Source: Allantophomopsis cytisporea (Eukaryota > Ascomycota > Leotiomycetes > Phacidiales > Phacidiaceae). From it: a stretch of 64,000 nt of DNA. The notes beneath the pieces are model-generated. The model worked only from the letters and a program-made list of their open reading frames with translations. It was not told the DNA's origin and made no database searches. Shown here one piece after another: positions 1-12,753 of this stretch. Location: positions 1,116,001-1,180,000 of the forward strand of contig CP103036.1 in the NCBI GenBank assembly GCA_024752435.1. Direction: 5' to 3'. How positions within the stretch are numbered: position 1 is the stretch's first letter; every line of letters starts with the position of its first letter. A program made the position numbers and the translations under genes.

Positions 1-468
1 TTCGTCAACCGTAGTAAGTAAAAGTGTATATAAATATAAAAAGTACTCTCGCCGCCTTACCTTTAAAGTATACTCGTATGATCCTACTCGAATCCGAAAA
101 TGGTGGCTTCCTAGGTGACGTTCTGATACTCTACAGTACGGATGATGATTTGCCCGTGTGTTCGGGGGGAGAGATTGACCTGTGGAGCCCCAATTCTCCG
201 TGCGTATGTTGAGACATCATTGGTCAATTCGAGCAATCCCCCGGCACAGCTTTAAGCCTCGCCCACATGAGAATAATAAAACGTGGGGTAGATTACTTTA
301 CCTCATACCTTATGCAACTAAAGGTCGAATTACTCTAGAGGCTACCTAGCAGACTGATCCTGTATTATTCTACTGCGGAAGAATCTTACGCCCAAAACAC
401 AATCAAACGCCGTACCTAGTTTACACTTGTCATGAATCGTGATATCCCTTGGTATGTATCCTCATAAA
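1..468. other. Intergenic stretch, no gene seen
   Basis: Only short open frames without family resemblance occur here. The right side is the 3' flank of the minus-strand WSS1 gene. Confidence 0.6.
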
Positions 469-1805
469 TCATGACTTTTGCTTCAAGGTCCCGCATGTGC
501 TACATGTCCACCATTTGTTCTCCATGATCGTTGTGCATCGATGGCATGTCCAGGTGTTAGGTTTGGTGCTCGTCGGTATTAGTGGCGGCTTGCTCACTTC
601 AGGAGTCGCAAGCTTACTGGTGACATCCAAAGGTCGTTCTGAAGCGCATGCATCGCAGCAGAGAAAACTCAAAGCGTTGTGGCAGGTACAAACAGGACAT
701 CTCCAATATGTATCTTTTGCATTTTCTTTGACTCCGAGAGTTTGAGAAGGCTTTGTTGTCGAGATAGACGACGATTTTCTTGGTGCACCCACTGTTTTGG
801 AGGGTTGTTGCTGTACGAGCCGGCTAATATGCCGAGGAGGTTGCCTCGATTGCTGTCCAGGCGGTACGCTACTGGTTCTTCTCTCAGTATCTTTTGAAGG
901 CGAGAACGGTGCCGGCCGTTTCTGTGCAGTGGTTGTAGATTCTGACTTCCCACCGCCATTGCCAGTAGGATTTTCTGCTGTAGGTGGAATATATTCGATT
1001 CCATACTTCTTCTTCTCATCTTCCTGCACAAGTTCCCAAAGTGCTTGGGCAATGGCATCCTCGTTAGCTTTGTCCTCCTCAGCCTTGGTCTTGAACCCGC
1101 TTTTGGTAGCTTGGTCTGCCAAGTCCTTAACTGCCTGGTCGTTGTTTTTGTCACCTGAACCACAGCCCCGAAGAACCGTGTTTCTTCGCTCTATCGCATT
1201 GACGATTACTTGTCGAATGTCTGCTCCAGCCTGGATTGGTGCACCGCCAAGTTTCTGTCCAGATCCAGAAGATAATGTTCTTCTCTTCTCGGCAGCATTG
1301 CGCGCAATGCGCCTGGCTTCATCCATTGGCACACTTCTACCACCAAGCCGCTTGCCTTCAGACATAAATCCTTCTCCGGTATAACCTTTCATGCGAAGAC
1401 CCTCATATTCATCACGAAGCTGATCCCAGAGTGCATTGAACTTTGCATCGTGTGGGCCGTGGACGATGTGGCAAAGTTCATGAAGCATGGTATCGACGAC
1501 TTGCTCCAGTGGCAAGAACTGGTTCACATCGCCTGGATATCGTAGACGCAAGCATATCTTTGCACCGTGGTTCCAGTTGACACCTGAATTATGTTAGATA
1601 ATATATAAGTGCGCTTCAGGAACTTACCTAGTAGATTTTGTTGAGGAGGGTAGAACTCCGCCAGCGTCCCAACCTTCCAACCTCGAGCTCTCATAATCGG
1701 CTTCACAAGTGATGCTATCTTCTGCAGCGCATGGAGGGCTTCTGCTCCACGAGTACGACTTTTCAGGTGGGAAAAACTCCCGACGAGAGGGTCTAACTCT
1801 CTCAT
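469..1805 (-). CDS. WSS1: Wss1-type DNA-dependent metalloprotease (WLM domain, two RanBP2 zinc fingers)
   Basis: Two exons, 1628-1805 and 469-1583, joined by a 44-nt intron (GTAAGT donor, TTCAG acceptor) give 430 residues. The WLM metalloprotease core carries HELCHIVHGPHD at about residues 94-105, which is the HExxH...H zinc site of the Wss1/SPRTN family. Two RanBP2-type zinc fingers of the form W-x-C-x2-C...C-x2-C lie near residues 351-375 and 402-425. Wss1 degrades proteins covalently trapped on DNA and works with Cdc48 and SUMO; that role is family knowledge. The first ATG of the exon-1 frame was taken as start because the WLM homology begins soon after it. The gene is divergent from the DUF1776 gene at 2250. 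No frameshift is seen. Confidence 0.93.
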
Positions 1806-2249
1806 AGTTACGGCAGATTAGCAAGTTATGACTTTGAAAAGAGTTGAAAATCTGAAAATAGTGTTCACGGAATTTTTAGTGAATGGGCGCAACAGGTGCG
1901 AGAGTGTGCATTTGAATATTGTTGTTTGCCTATGAGAAATGATCTGAATAGGAAAGGTTGACTGATCTTAGCCTCTCAAGAAGATGCTGGAAACCCCCAT
2001 CGCCACTAATAGTCTGAATTTGAAATCAGGCCGAGTAAGAAAGAGTTGAGGGTCGAGTATCTGCAATGGAGTATGTCGAAGACGTGTGCTGTGTTGCCTC
2101 ATACGTAGAGCACCGGACTTACTCATCACCGTGCCGGCATCATTAAGATTGAAGCGAGTTCCCCGCCCCGTCTTATCTACCTCTGCTATCGATAGCATCA
2201 TCAAAGATTTACAACATTCTTCATCAAAGATTGTGATTTAAAATTCGCT
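1806..2249. promoter_or_regulatory. Divergent promoter region of WSS1 and the DUF1776 gene
   Basis: This 444-bp gap lies between two genes read away from each other, so it must hold both 5' regions. I saw no specific motif that I can name with confidence. Confidence 0.6.
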
Positions 2250-3741
2250 ATGTCTGCAGACGACCAGGCATTCCTTGATATTGTAAGCAACACCATACTG
2301 TGTCATAAGTTGTGACTATTATTGAGATCGTTTTCATAGCTATCATCAGTGCCAAATGACGTGAAGCGCTTCGGAAACGATGTAGCAGATGCGGTGGATC
2401 GTCACATTGAGCAAGTCGCAAATGCGCTTCGCGAGACATTATCGACTTCAACATGGATTCCAGAAGTTGCAAGACCTAAACAAGCTCCAAAGCTTCCGGT
2501 CCATACACCAGCGCTTCCAGTCACTGTCTATCGTCAAGCTCAGGACTGGGTGATGCGCAACAAGATCTTGACGGGATCTTTGTTGTTATCTGCTGGTGTA
2601 TCTACATACTTGGTCATCAAGAAAAGGAAGAACTATGGCCGAAAAAGAAGGGGAAAGAGGGCAAGCAATGGAGCCAGACTGGAGGTGGTCATACTTGCTG
2701 GAAGCCCGCATGAGTCCATAACAAGATCCTTAGCTTTGGATCTTGAAAGACGAGGGTTTGTGGTATATATCGTGTGCAATAATATTGAAGAGGAAGTGTT
2801 AGTCCAAAATGAGGGAAGATCAGATATCAAGCCACTCTTGATTGATATTACGGATGTATGTACCCCCTGCAATTTCTGTTTCCCACATGGACTAACTTCA
2901 ATCACAGCCATCCGCTGCTGCCATGTCTGTAGAACGATTTACACAAACTCTGCGAAAGCCACACTTCGCTTTCCAAGGATCTAAACCACACCATCCGATT
3001 CTTTCTGGTTTGATACTATTACCGTCGCTGTCATACCCTTCAGCGCCAGTCGCGTCTGTCTCGCCGAACCTGTGGTCTGACATCCTCAATACACGTCTTC
3101 TTCATCCAATCTTGACTATTCAGGCCTTACTTCCGCTTCTCACGTCGCCAGTTCCAGAACATCCCAACCATCCACATCCACAGCCAAAGGTTGTGATCCT
3201 TACACCGACCATTATTCCCAGCCTCAACCCTGCCTTCCATGCCCCGGAAAGCAGCATAGTGTCTGGTCTCGACGCTTTTACTACTAGCCTGCGTGGCGAG
3301 CTGTCTCCTCTTGCTGTACCAGTCACTCAATTGAAGCTTGGTACCTTCGACTGTAGCCCTCTTGCTCCACGAACCCAACTCCGAAATCTCCGGAATGAAT
3401 ATTTTGACCCAGATCACGCGAATGACGAGTTTCAATCTTTGTACGCGGACCACTTCAGTGTCCATCAAGGGTCAAATATTGGTAAAGGAAGTCCATTGAG
3501 AGAGCTACATAATGCGGTATTTGATATTATGGCTTCCAAACGACCTGGAAGAGTATGGCGAGTTGGAAAAGGCAGTCAGTTGTATAGCTTCATCGGCAAT
3601 TGGGTTCCTGCGGGTTTGGTGGGTTGGATGATGGGCATCAGGAGTGCACCGAAGAAGAAGCAAATTGATGAGGAAGCGGGGAAGACACAGAGCTCAGACT
3701 CAAGTGATGGCGATTATGTCAATGTATATTCTAAGGAATAA
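2250..3741 (+). CDS. DUF1776 family protein (fungal SDR-like membrane-anchored protein)
   Basis: Exons 2250-2282, 2340-2855 and 2908-3741 join in phase and give 460 residues. A short first exon encodes MSADDQAFLDI. A hydrophobic segment near residues 86-104 (ILTGSLLLSAGVSTYLVI) is followed by a basic stretch, so the protein is probably membrane anchored. The part after it starts with a beta strand and loop of nucleotide-binding type (LEVVILAGSPHES), then a long acidic and polar region typical of the fungal DUF1776 family, which is related to short-chain dehydrogenases. The yeast relative (YNL181W, from memory) is essential, but its reaction is not established. A classical YxxxK active site was not evident to me. 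Function is therefore unassigned beyond the family. Confidence 0.82.
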
Positions 3742-4575
3742 TCGAGAAGATGGAACGGCGTTCGGAGGATAGGGCATTTGATATGGGTTAGTGTCTCGGC
3801 TCCTTTTGTATCAACATATAAAGCATATATATTTTCACTATCGTGGACTATGAGATGCCGTTACAGTGATAGCCCTTCATACGGGGTTTTATCTGTCTTA
3901 TTTACGCAGAAGATTCTGATAATATATGTCGATGTGATTATTACCTCCAACAAAGATTTGCATATTTCGAAGTAATTCAGATTGCATTTTTTTTATGTCG
4001 CTTTATTGGTACAGCTCTAATGGTTTCTTCAAGGAATTGTCTTGTAACCCTGAGCCATCGCGGTAGAGTTTATTTGCTGCCAGAGGAGTCTCCTTTTGTA
4101 ACAGCAATAACTAGCAATATCGTGCTAATTCGGCCACATAGACAGGGTGATTGTTCCGGGAGATACTATGTCAACTACTTGGCGACCTCCAAAACAAAAC
4201 ATTTACAACGAACCCATGGACAACATTTAACAAATCATGTATTACTCTTTTTCGGATTCATGCTCATCTGTAAAGCTGAAAATATAGGGTCCATGTGGAA
4301 GTTTCTACTAACTTTAGCATTAGTCAAAACTCATGATTTTGCATAGAGTATATTTTTGTCGCCGATTGTTTGTTAATCCTCTCATGCAACTCATTTTCTG
4401 TCCTTTTCTATTCCTGTGCTATTGCTGAGGATTTCTTTCTTTGTGGAATTTCAATTTGCCTGCGAGTTTCCGAAAATCGAGCATCTTTAGTTCTTCTTCT
4501 ACCTTAAATTCAACACTTTCCTCCAACTGACTATGATCTTATTTTCATACGTTAACAGGTCTCGAAATCTCCACC
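3742..4575. other. Intergenic region between DUF1776 and AT-hook genes
   Basis: AT-rich spacer. Open frames at 3778-3975 and 4020-4346 have no recognisable family or splice partners. Just before the next ATG there is a branch-like CTGAC and a TTAACAG acceptor-like site (about 4527-4558), which could end an intron in the 5' UTR of the AT-hook gene. Confidence 0.5.
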
Positions 4576-7158
4576 ATGTCGATTTCTCCCCGAACTGTGC
4601 CACGAGATGAAGCGGGTCCAGCATCAGCGACGAATTGTAAAGATCGAGACTTGCATCTGATGTCGAAGGAAGAGAGTCCACTGTCTTCTCTTCCACCTCT
4701 TTTCACGCAAAACCCTTTCCAACCTTCGCCACAGAAATGTCGAACATTTCTTAACAAACATTCAATAAGCACAGTTTCAAGTGTTTCACCAGGCTTGGAC
4801 CTATGTTCGTCTACTTCTAACGAAGGCGTGAACAAGACAGCTCACAGCCAGGGGCGCCTGTCTTTTGCCGAGTGCGGTATCAAGGCTTCTACAGACCCTC
4901 AATTCAAACTTGGCATATGGAGGGCGTCAGCTGCTCAAGCTTCAGTGCCTGACCACGCCACGGAGAATATGGGTATTTCAGTGAGTAATGGTCCTTCCCG
5001 TATGAGAAGATCTGAAACTAAGTCTCTGCTATAGTTTACGAGTACAGAACAAGCAGACACCCAGAATCCTGCTACTTCACAAGAAGAAACTCATCTAAAA
5101 CATTTGGATAGGCCTTCAACAGCAATACCATCAAGTATCTCAATACTTGGGAGTACGCATCAACCAGATGAGTTTTTTCTCAATTCATCAGCTCCATGCT
5201 CATCAAATCCACAATCTTCGCAGTCTAAAGATGCAAAAAGCATTGACTTGAAAAATCCTTCCCCCGAAACAGAAAGAAGTAGCCAACATCCAAGAACTGC
5301 AACGGATCTTGATTCCATGATACTTCAGATTACGCAGGTCGCCCATGGGGAAGATACAGGGCGCCATATCCGAGATGGATTCCAGTCCGATTTAGGACAC
5401 ACTGCGGACAAGCTCAGTGCATCTGATAGTGATGTTCAAGTTATTTTCGCCGCACCCCGACGAAAGAGGAGAAGGAGAAGAGGGTCACGATCTCATATCC
5501 AACATATAAAGCAGCATAGTGACACTCAAGCTCAGAGACCAGTCTTGCCTTATCCTGCTTTGACCAGGAACTCATCATCTCATGTACTACTTGCTAATAC
5601 TCTGGCAAAGAAAACCTCCTCTTTACCTCACATGACAATGGGAGATCAAGAGATCAAGATATGCGAGAGCGAAAGACTCGCAGAAGTGGATCGAGTTGAA
5701 TTATCAAAGTCAAGTTATGACGGGCTTCTACCTACACCTAGGTTGAAAACTAAAAAATCATCAGGCACTTTAGTCAGTTCTCAACCAAGCTTTACAGCAA
5801 AAATAACCGTTGGCAACATATATGGACCCCAACCAGAGTCAACTACGCCCCCATGTCTACAAACAACCGGTTTCGAGCAGCCTGCTGTGAACTTGTCAAG
5901 TAACAGCACATGTCCAAAGCTCCAGTCAACCCCACCCAAGCGAGGAAGGCCAAGAAAAGATGCACCAGCCACAAAAATACAACAGTCAAGGTGTGTGAAG
6001 CCTATGGAAACACAGAGACAAAATAAAGTCAACGTCGGTTTGATGACTCGTGGAGCGCCTCGAAAGCGGAGGAAAGTCGCCACAGAGCCTGCAAAGGGCA
6101 ACAATACTTCAGACAATCTTGCGGAGGGTGTTTCAAAAGCTTCAACTAAGACAGCTGAAAGGGATCAGGGTGTCGAGCTACTCTCCAAGAACCCTCCCAC
6201 TCCAGTAGCCTCAATTGGTAATGGCCGTCAGCAATCATGTACCCCTATTCCATGGCAGCCTTCGGAAGTGGCCGGTGGATTTCTTCCTTCTTTCATATTT
6301 GCTGGTCTGCCATTCAACCATGACTTGCGACAACAACCCATGCCATTTTATGCTCAGATGTACCAGAATATGCATGAACTCTCGTGCAACTCTCAAAAGC
6401 CACAACAATACCAGGCTCGACAGGTCGAAACTGAACAAATCCTAAACAGGAGCACAAATGCCATGAGAAATGTATTGCCAGCGCAAAATGCTTCACAGCT
6501 ACCTAAGCCAAGTGAATTTCAGAAGAAGAACTCATTGTATAGTGTTCCTCCATGGCCTCCGTTAGCCAACAACTTGAATGGTGGTGTGGCCTCGCCAGTT
6601 CTCCAAAACCTGCAGCCACTGGATCATTCGTATGTTCTGCCATATCAAAGGACCCCCGATGACGCACAAACTCCAGCTAAGCTTCAGGTACCTACATTCC
6701 TACAACACTTTCAACCATCAGCGTCACATCTGCATCCGCAGCCTTTGCCCAAAATACCAGATACAGCAACTTCGCCAATTACGTGCTCTGCTAACATGAT
6801 CGTGGATATTGCTCAGACTTGTCAAGAGAACTTTCCTTTCACAAAAATAGCAGAAAAGTATAAGAAGCCAATTCAAGAAGTTTACGATGGCTTCTCTGCT
6901 ATTATCCAGATACCACTCTTAAAGTCGGCTATCGAAAATAAGCGCATTGAAGAGCTTGTAGCGACTAGGATGAGTGAGTTCAGGGAAATTAGAAAGGGTG
7001 TATCAGAAGTCCATGAGAGAGAGTTGAAGAAGCAGGAAGCAGTTGGGCAACAGCCACAGAACGCTCATGCTCGGTCTATGATGCAAGGACAAATCTCAAC
7101 TTTCTATCCTTATTATCCGTTCACGCCTGGATACAATACCCCAAACAGAAAGCAATAG
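4576..7158 (+). CDS. AT-hook protein of unknown function
   Basis: Exons 4576-4980 and 5035-7158 joined over a 54-nt intron (GTGAGT donor, CTATAG acceptor) give 842 residues. The start is in a good context (CCACCATG). The protein is Ser/Thr/Gln/Pro rich and largely disordered. A textbook AT-hook core, KRGRPRK, lies about two fifths into the protein (near nt 5938). A second basic patch, RGAPRKRRKV, lies about 35 residues later, and an earlier basic run, RRKRRRRRGSR, could be a nuclear localisation signal. Near the C-terminus a compact segment (IAEKYKKPIQEVYDGFSAI, about nt 6845-6905) looks helical and is the likeliest conserved fold. Binding to AT-rich DNA is inferred from the AT-hook only. I do not recognise a named orthologue; a chromatin or transcription factor is the natural guess. 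Confidence 0.72.
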
Positions 7159-9524
7159 ACTAAGTCATACAACTCAATATTTGACAGGAAACTGAAGATG
7201 GTTTTCTCCATTATTTAGTACTCTTAGATGTAGTGCTCATTATGAATCCTGATGTGTCAACCTCAGCGGATAATCTCACCCCGCTTGATTGATATAATGT
7301 ACCGAATGATAGCACGCCTTTTACTTTTATTTCCCGTATAATTTCTGTATTTCAATGAATCTCTGTAGCATTTTCTGGCATTCGTTACCAAGTCGTATAG
7401 AAGCCTGCCGTATACCTCGTTAGTCTAAGTAATAGTCACGAGTGCGTGATAATTTACACATATATCGTCTAGATTATAGACTTCCCCTGAGACTTTGTTG
7501 TATAGCTGCTGTGAATACAATATCGCTAGTAATGAAGAAGGGTGTGTCCGCAAATCAATTTGGGTATATATTTCTTCGCGTATATCCTAAACCGGGTTCG
7601 GAGGGTGAGATTGGACATGATTGCAGTGAAATTGGCATATTCTTCTCCACAGATGAGTGTGTTGAAGTTTAGTGTGTATTTTTGTCGCTCGTAGATATTC
7701 TCCAGTAATTTTAACTTTTGGGGCATCAAGAGATAAGTCAGTCTAACGCAGAGCTTGGAACATTTCTATGCTAAGGTTCGAATATAGAATCCTACATTTC
7801 TGTCTACAGATAGAATTATTAGTAGAATTTAAGGATCTTAAATAATGTTATACTTCAGTAGTGTTGGTTTGCACATCATAAGCATTATAATATTTGAGGC
7901 AAGTCAGATCACGCTCTTGAGATAGCTTTCAAAAACAATAAATTCAACGCTATTCTCTAAAATAAAAGTCTCTACCTAGTTGCAATGAGCACCAGCTGCA
8001 TACGTGTTTGGCGTCATGCATAGGACAGACTCTGTTCTGCAGTTTCAGCTTCGATATGGGTCCATATACTCGCCATCTCTGACTTATGCATCAATGGTGT
8101 CATTTGACATGGAAATTGTCGCAAAACTTTACAAGTCACCGTTGTTGCATCGCTGGGGGATATTAATGCTATGGAGAATAGAACCATTTGGGCACTGAGG
8201 AGGTTGCTGTCCTGCCGGTAAGTTTGGACAGTAACATAACAATGGCTCGTGTGCAGGGTGGAAGCATGCCCATGTGAAATGGATAACGGCACATATGTTG
8301 ACTGCTGAGCCGCTGATGTTAGCTGGTTTTGTGAAAGTGGCTGTACTTTGAAGATTCCTTGAAACGATATTGAGTTGTGGCAAAGGAATGTTGTTCACAG
8401 AGAAAAGTACTCTTCTAATATGGCAGAAGAATATCGAGTCATACAGAGAACTGCTTAGCAAGACACATATTACAAACTACCATACCCTATACATTGAAAC
8501 CAACACGTAGGGTATTATATTTGGAGATATGAATATTTAAGGGTGAGGTCGGGTGGACTACCAGCCCCTATAGTTATAAGAGTTGGCGGTTTGTTTCCCT
8601 TCCATGTCAAAGCTACATGTATCCTTTTGTTTTTTTTTGGTTCTATCTTCTATAAGAAGCTACTTGATTAAGTTGAGTTGTGACAAAGACAATGATGATG
8701 GTGCAAAATCACCAATAGGATGCTTGCGTAGATGAATTGAAACTACAGGGAACATTTGTACCTCCTGAAATGTTAGATCGATTACTGGAGGATACGTTGA
8801 CAGTATTGGTCTTTGCGTCTCGGAAGCCATATCTCCTCGGTCTTACACCTTGGCATTTGAACTTGAAGTGCCATATATCATGTTATGGGCAAAGAGAACT
8901 ACGTAATTCAAATGATAGGGTGAAGTCTGGAGAGCATATGTAGTCGACTTCAAGTTACACTTGCACTGAATCTGGTGAGAGGTTCATGCCCGTCTCTTAA
9001 TCTTCGGTATGCCTGCCAGTTTCGTTGTTTCGCTCAAACAATGACTAATGATATCTTGCAACTCTCGTGTCAACATGATACTTGCAATCCTGCCCATGTC
9101 TCAATATCGATATTCAACAGTTGGGCTGCAGGAGTGTTTTAGGAATGACATGCACTTGGGATCAAGTAAAATGTAGAAAAAAACATCGTTGTCGTAAGAA
9201 ACTGCGTCCTTAAGATACTCTTCAATGGTGGTTACAAGTAATTGTGGAATAGTGTGATTGACATCCATATTTTCTATGAACATATCTAGACGAAGCTTAT
9301 TTCGTTTCCCTGGTTTGCGGATGACTGTCTCTTACCTTGACCATCAGTGTGAAGTCGTTAGTCCAAGTCCGCGATTTACCCCAGAAAATACAGCGGCACC
9401 CCAACATCGCAGCCGCTTCGGTTCGCGTGTCATTTTCGGGAACTTCCATGAACCTCCTTGTGAGAGCTCTCGCGACAACACCTCTAACTTTTGTACATCT
9501 TACCACAAGCACACAAATCTCACA
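7159..9524. other. Gene-free AT-rich stretch of 2.4 kb
   Basis: Several frames of 60-110 codons occur on both strands (for example 8129-8461 minus, which has a short Cys/Pro-rich tail). None shows a family motif, a signal peptide or a convincing splice partner. The last few hundred bases are the promoter of the p24 gene. Confidence 0.5.
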
Positions 9525-10347
9525 ATGAGGCTGTCTTTAATAGTGCCGGCCCTTGTGGCTTCAATGTCCTCACTGGCTTCTGCTACTGCGCTTACTTACA
9601 AGCTCGCTGCCAATGAGAAGTCCTGCTTCTTTACCAATGTTGAGCAAAAGAATACCAAGGTTGCCTTCTACTTTGCTGTAAGTTGCTCATGTACTGATGC
9701 TAGTGGGCTGATAAGAAGCTGGAGAGTGGATCGATGAATTAGGCTAATATGAATATGGTTACATAGGTGCAAACTGGAGGTTCCTTCGATATCGATTACG
9801 AGGTCACTGGTCCAAACAACAAGATTATTCTCGATGGTTCCAAGGAGAAGCAAGGCGATTTCGTTTTCACTGCTGGTGAGGCTGGAGAATACAGATTCTG
9901 CTTCAACAATGAAATGAGTACTTTCGCTGAGAAGATGGTGGACTTTGAGATCGCTGTACGTCGCAATACAGATCCTAGGAGTGGCATTTCTAATAGTTAT
10001 ATAGGTTGAGAACGAAGCTCGCGCTTCTCTGCCTTCCAAGCAGGGTACATCTCCAGAACAAACGTCCGCCCTTGAACAGTCCATTTTCAAGCTTTCTGGA
10101 CAACTTTCGACTATCACGAGAAATCAGAAGTATTTCCGTACACGCGAAAACAGGAACTTCAGCACTGTCAGAAGTACGGAGAGGAGAATCTTCAACTTCA
10201 GTATCATGGAGAGTTTGATGATGGTTTGCATGGCTGGGCTCCAGGTCTTCATTGTTAGTACCGGCAGGCTACTTTTGCGCGGGTTATCTACTGACTCAAT
10301 TGCAGGTCAGATTCTTTTTCCAAGGCGCCAGAAAGGGTTACGTTTGA
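9525..10347 (+). CDS. p24 family ER-Golgi cargo receptor (emp24/gp25L/Erp)
   Basis: Four exons, 9525-9677, 9767-9955, 10005-10253 and 10306-10347, give 210 residues. All junctions are phase 0. The order is a signal peptide, a GOLD domain with the usual cysteine pair (KSCFFTNVE and YRFCFNNEM), a coiled-coil segment (residues about 125-175), one C-terminal transmembrane helix, and the tail RFFFQGARKGYV. The phenylalanine pair in this tail is the p24 COPII/COPI-binding feature. p24 proteins form hetero-oligomers that select cargo, including GPI-anchored proteins, in COPII vesicles. The sequence resembles the yeast Erp2/3/4 branch more than Emp24 or Erv25, but the exact paralogue is uncertain. 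The last exon codes for only 13 residues plus stop. Confidence 0.92.
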
Positions 10348-10909
10348 TCGAAGTAACATGTCAATTCTGCATTGCTTACTGGTTAGGAAAAGAGATTGGG
10401 TTACAGTATAGCCTAGATTTTCAGAGGATCTGTGATCGGGATTCCTGTATGCTGCGGCAATCCTTTAACACGTGTACATGTAATAAAAATGAAGAGATGA
10501 ACCTCAGATGAAAAACTCCTTATGTTGATACTTCCGTTGAGCGCATCGATCCTGGATCGCCTCATGTATGTTGGGTCGTGCTGTCGAGATATTGCTTCGG
10601 GAAAATTACCAGTCATGATTACTCTGGAAATGCTGTACATAACTCGAAAGCTCTTCAGAGCCATGAGTTCGATAATTAATATCATACAAATTCGAGCCTC
10701 GAAAAATAGGCTTTTCTAGATTCCCAGTCCACCATACCTAAAATCAGACACGATAGGTACCAGGATAGCAAGACTGCGCGCCGGATGTGAGAAACGCGCT
10801 AGTCTTATCGCGGCTAGAGCTTGATTGTGAACATCGAATTACGATTATTTGACCATCGCGATTGAAGTTCACATCAACTTCCTCAACCCTCTACTTCACA
10901 ACTCTCAAC
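10348..10909. other. Intergenic region, p24 3' flank and PRP45 promoter
   Basis: A 562-bp gap between two plus-strand genes. Short frames here have no recognisable coding character. Confidence 0.5.
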
Positions 10910-12753
10910 ATGGCTTCAATGGCGGCATCACTTACACGGGCGCTGCCCAAGCCAAAGTATACTGGGGAGGACGAGGAACTTCCACAACAGCAGCGCGGCC
11001 CAAGAATTTTAGGCGCAGGCGCCCTCGACGACAGCCAGATTGTTTTAAAGGTAAGACAACGTACTTGTATCTTCTTCTGACAAACATGTTGACTGACTCA
11101 CGTAGAAATCTGGACCACCAGCTTATGGACAGCGCGCTGGATGGAGACCCAGAGCCGCAGAGGATTTCGGAGATGGGGGTGCTTTCCCAGAAATCCCAGT
11201 CGCGCAATATCCCCTGGACATGGGTCGCAAGAATGGAGGAACGAGTAACGCGCTTGCTGTACAGGTGGATGCCGAAGGAAAGATCAAATACGACGCGATT
11301 GCGAGACGGGGCCACAACGAGAAACGCATTGTTCATGCATCTTTTAAAGACCTTATTCCTTTGCGACAACGGGCCGACGCTGGGGAAATCAATCTGGAGC
11401 GTCCAAGTGAGGAGGAAGTTGCCGCATCGACAGAAAAGACCAAAAATGCCCTAGCTGCTCTGGTTGATGGAGCTCTTGCTGCTCAGAAACCAAAGAATGT
11501 CAATATTGGAAACAGAAAAGAGCCGACGTTTGTTCGTTATACGCCTACGAACCAGATGGGAGACAATACGAAAAAGAATGATCGAATTATGAAGATTGTG
11601 GAGAGACAGGTCGATCCCATGGAACCGCCGAAATTCAAGCACAAGAAGATTCCAAGAGGACCACCCAGTCCACCACCACCCGTTATGCATTCTCCTCCAC
11701 GAAAGCTTACAGCGGAGGATCAGGAGGCATGGAAAATCCCACCCCCAGTTTCAAATTGGAAGAACCCAAAGGGCTATACTGTACCGCTGGATAAGAGATT
11801 GGCAGCAGACGGCCGAGGACTGCAAGACGTTACTATCAACGACAAGTTTGCACAATTTGCTGAGGCTCTGTTCACCGCAGATAGACATGCTCGTGAGGAG
11901 GTGAAGCAGAGAGCATTGATGCAACAGCGACTAGCAGAGAAGGAGAAAGCACAGAAGGAGGAGCATTTGCGTATGCTTGCTCAGAAAGCAAGAGAGGAGC
12001 GTGCCGGAGCGGGATCAGGACGAAGAGCATCAAGGACCTCAAGATCGAGATCTGGAAGCTATAGTGACTCTTACTCGGATCAATCTGAGAGTGGAGATGA
12101 AGAGGAGATTCGTGAACGTGAGGAAATGCGAAAGGAGAAGCGTCGGGAGGAAGAACGAAAACTACGACAATCGCGCATGGGTACAGAGCGACGTATACAA
12201 ATGATGGCCAGAGAACAGAACCGCGACATCTCTGAAAAGGTGGCCCTTGGTTTGGCAAAACCCACACAATCAAAGGAAACGATGTTCGACTCCAGATTGT
12301 TCAACCAGACTAGCGGGTTCGATACCGGCTTCAATGAGGATCAGCCATATGATAAGCCATTGTTCGCCGCACAGGATGCTATCAGCAGTATTTATCGACC
12401 GCGACAGAATATGGATGATGGTGATGATGAGGAGGCAGCTGAAAGCACGATGGGCAAGATTCAAAAGGAGAGTCGATTTGCAGATGCACTTGGACGGGGG
12501 ACGTTTAAGGGTGCTGCTGACGTTGAGGTAAGAGTTTAGGCCTTGTCTACATAAATAACTATACTAATTGTTATATGAATAGGCTCGTGAAGGACCAGTG
12601 CAGTTCGAGAAGGATAACGGGGAAGATCCATTTAATGTTGATCAATTTCTCTCAGAGGTTGAAAAGGGAGGAAACAAGAGATATGGTATCCAGGATGGGG
12701 AAGAGAGGTCGGCAAAGAGAGCCAAGGTTGACGACGACGACGACGATGCTTGA
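10910..12753 (+). CDS. PRP45: Pre-mRNA splicing factor Prp45 (SNW/SKIP family)
   Basis: Exons 10910-11050, 11106-12527 and 12583-12753 give 577 residues. The SNW domain starts with YGQRAGWRPR and DFGDGGAFPEI, continues through VAQYPLDMGR, and contains the family-naming SNW tripeptide (PPVSNWKNPKGY) near residue 260. A highly charged helical region with RS-like patches (SRTSRSRSGSYSDSYS) follows. The last exon encodes a conserved FEKDNGEDPFNVDQFL-type tail that ends in a run of six aspartates. SNW proteins are components of the NineTeen/Prp19-associated activated spliceosome and act as a scaffold; in animals the orthologue SKIP is also a transcription coregulator. ATG at 10910 was chosen as the first Met of the exon-1 frame. 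Confidence 0.95.

Noticed and set aside
8129..8461. Possible small Cys-rich secreted protein on the minus strand
   Set aside because: No signal peptide, no good start, and cysteine spacing not matching a known effector family.
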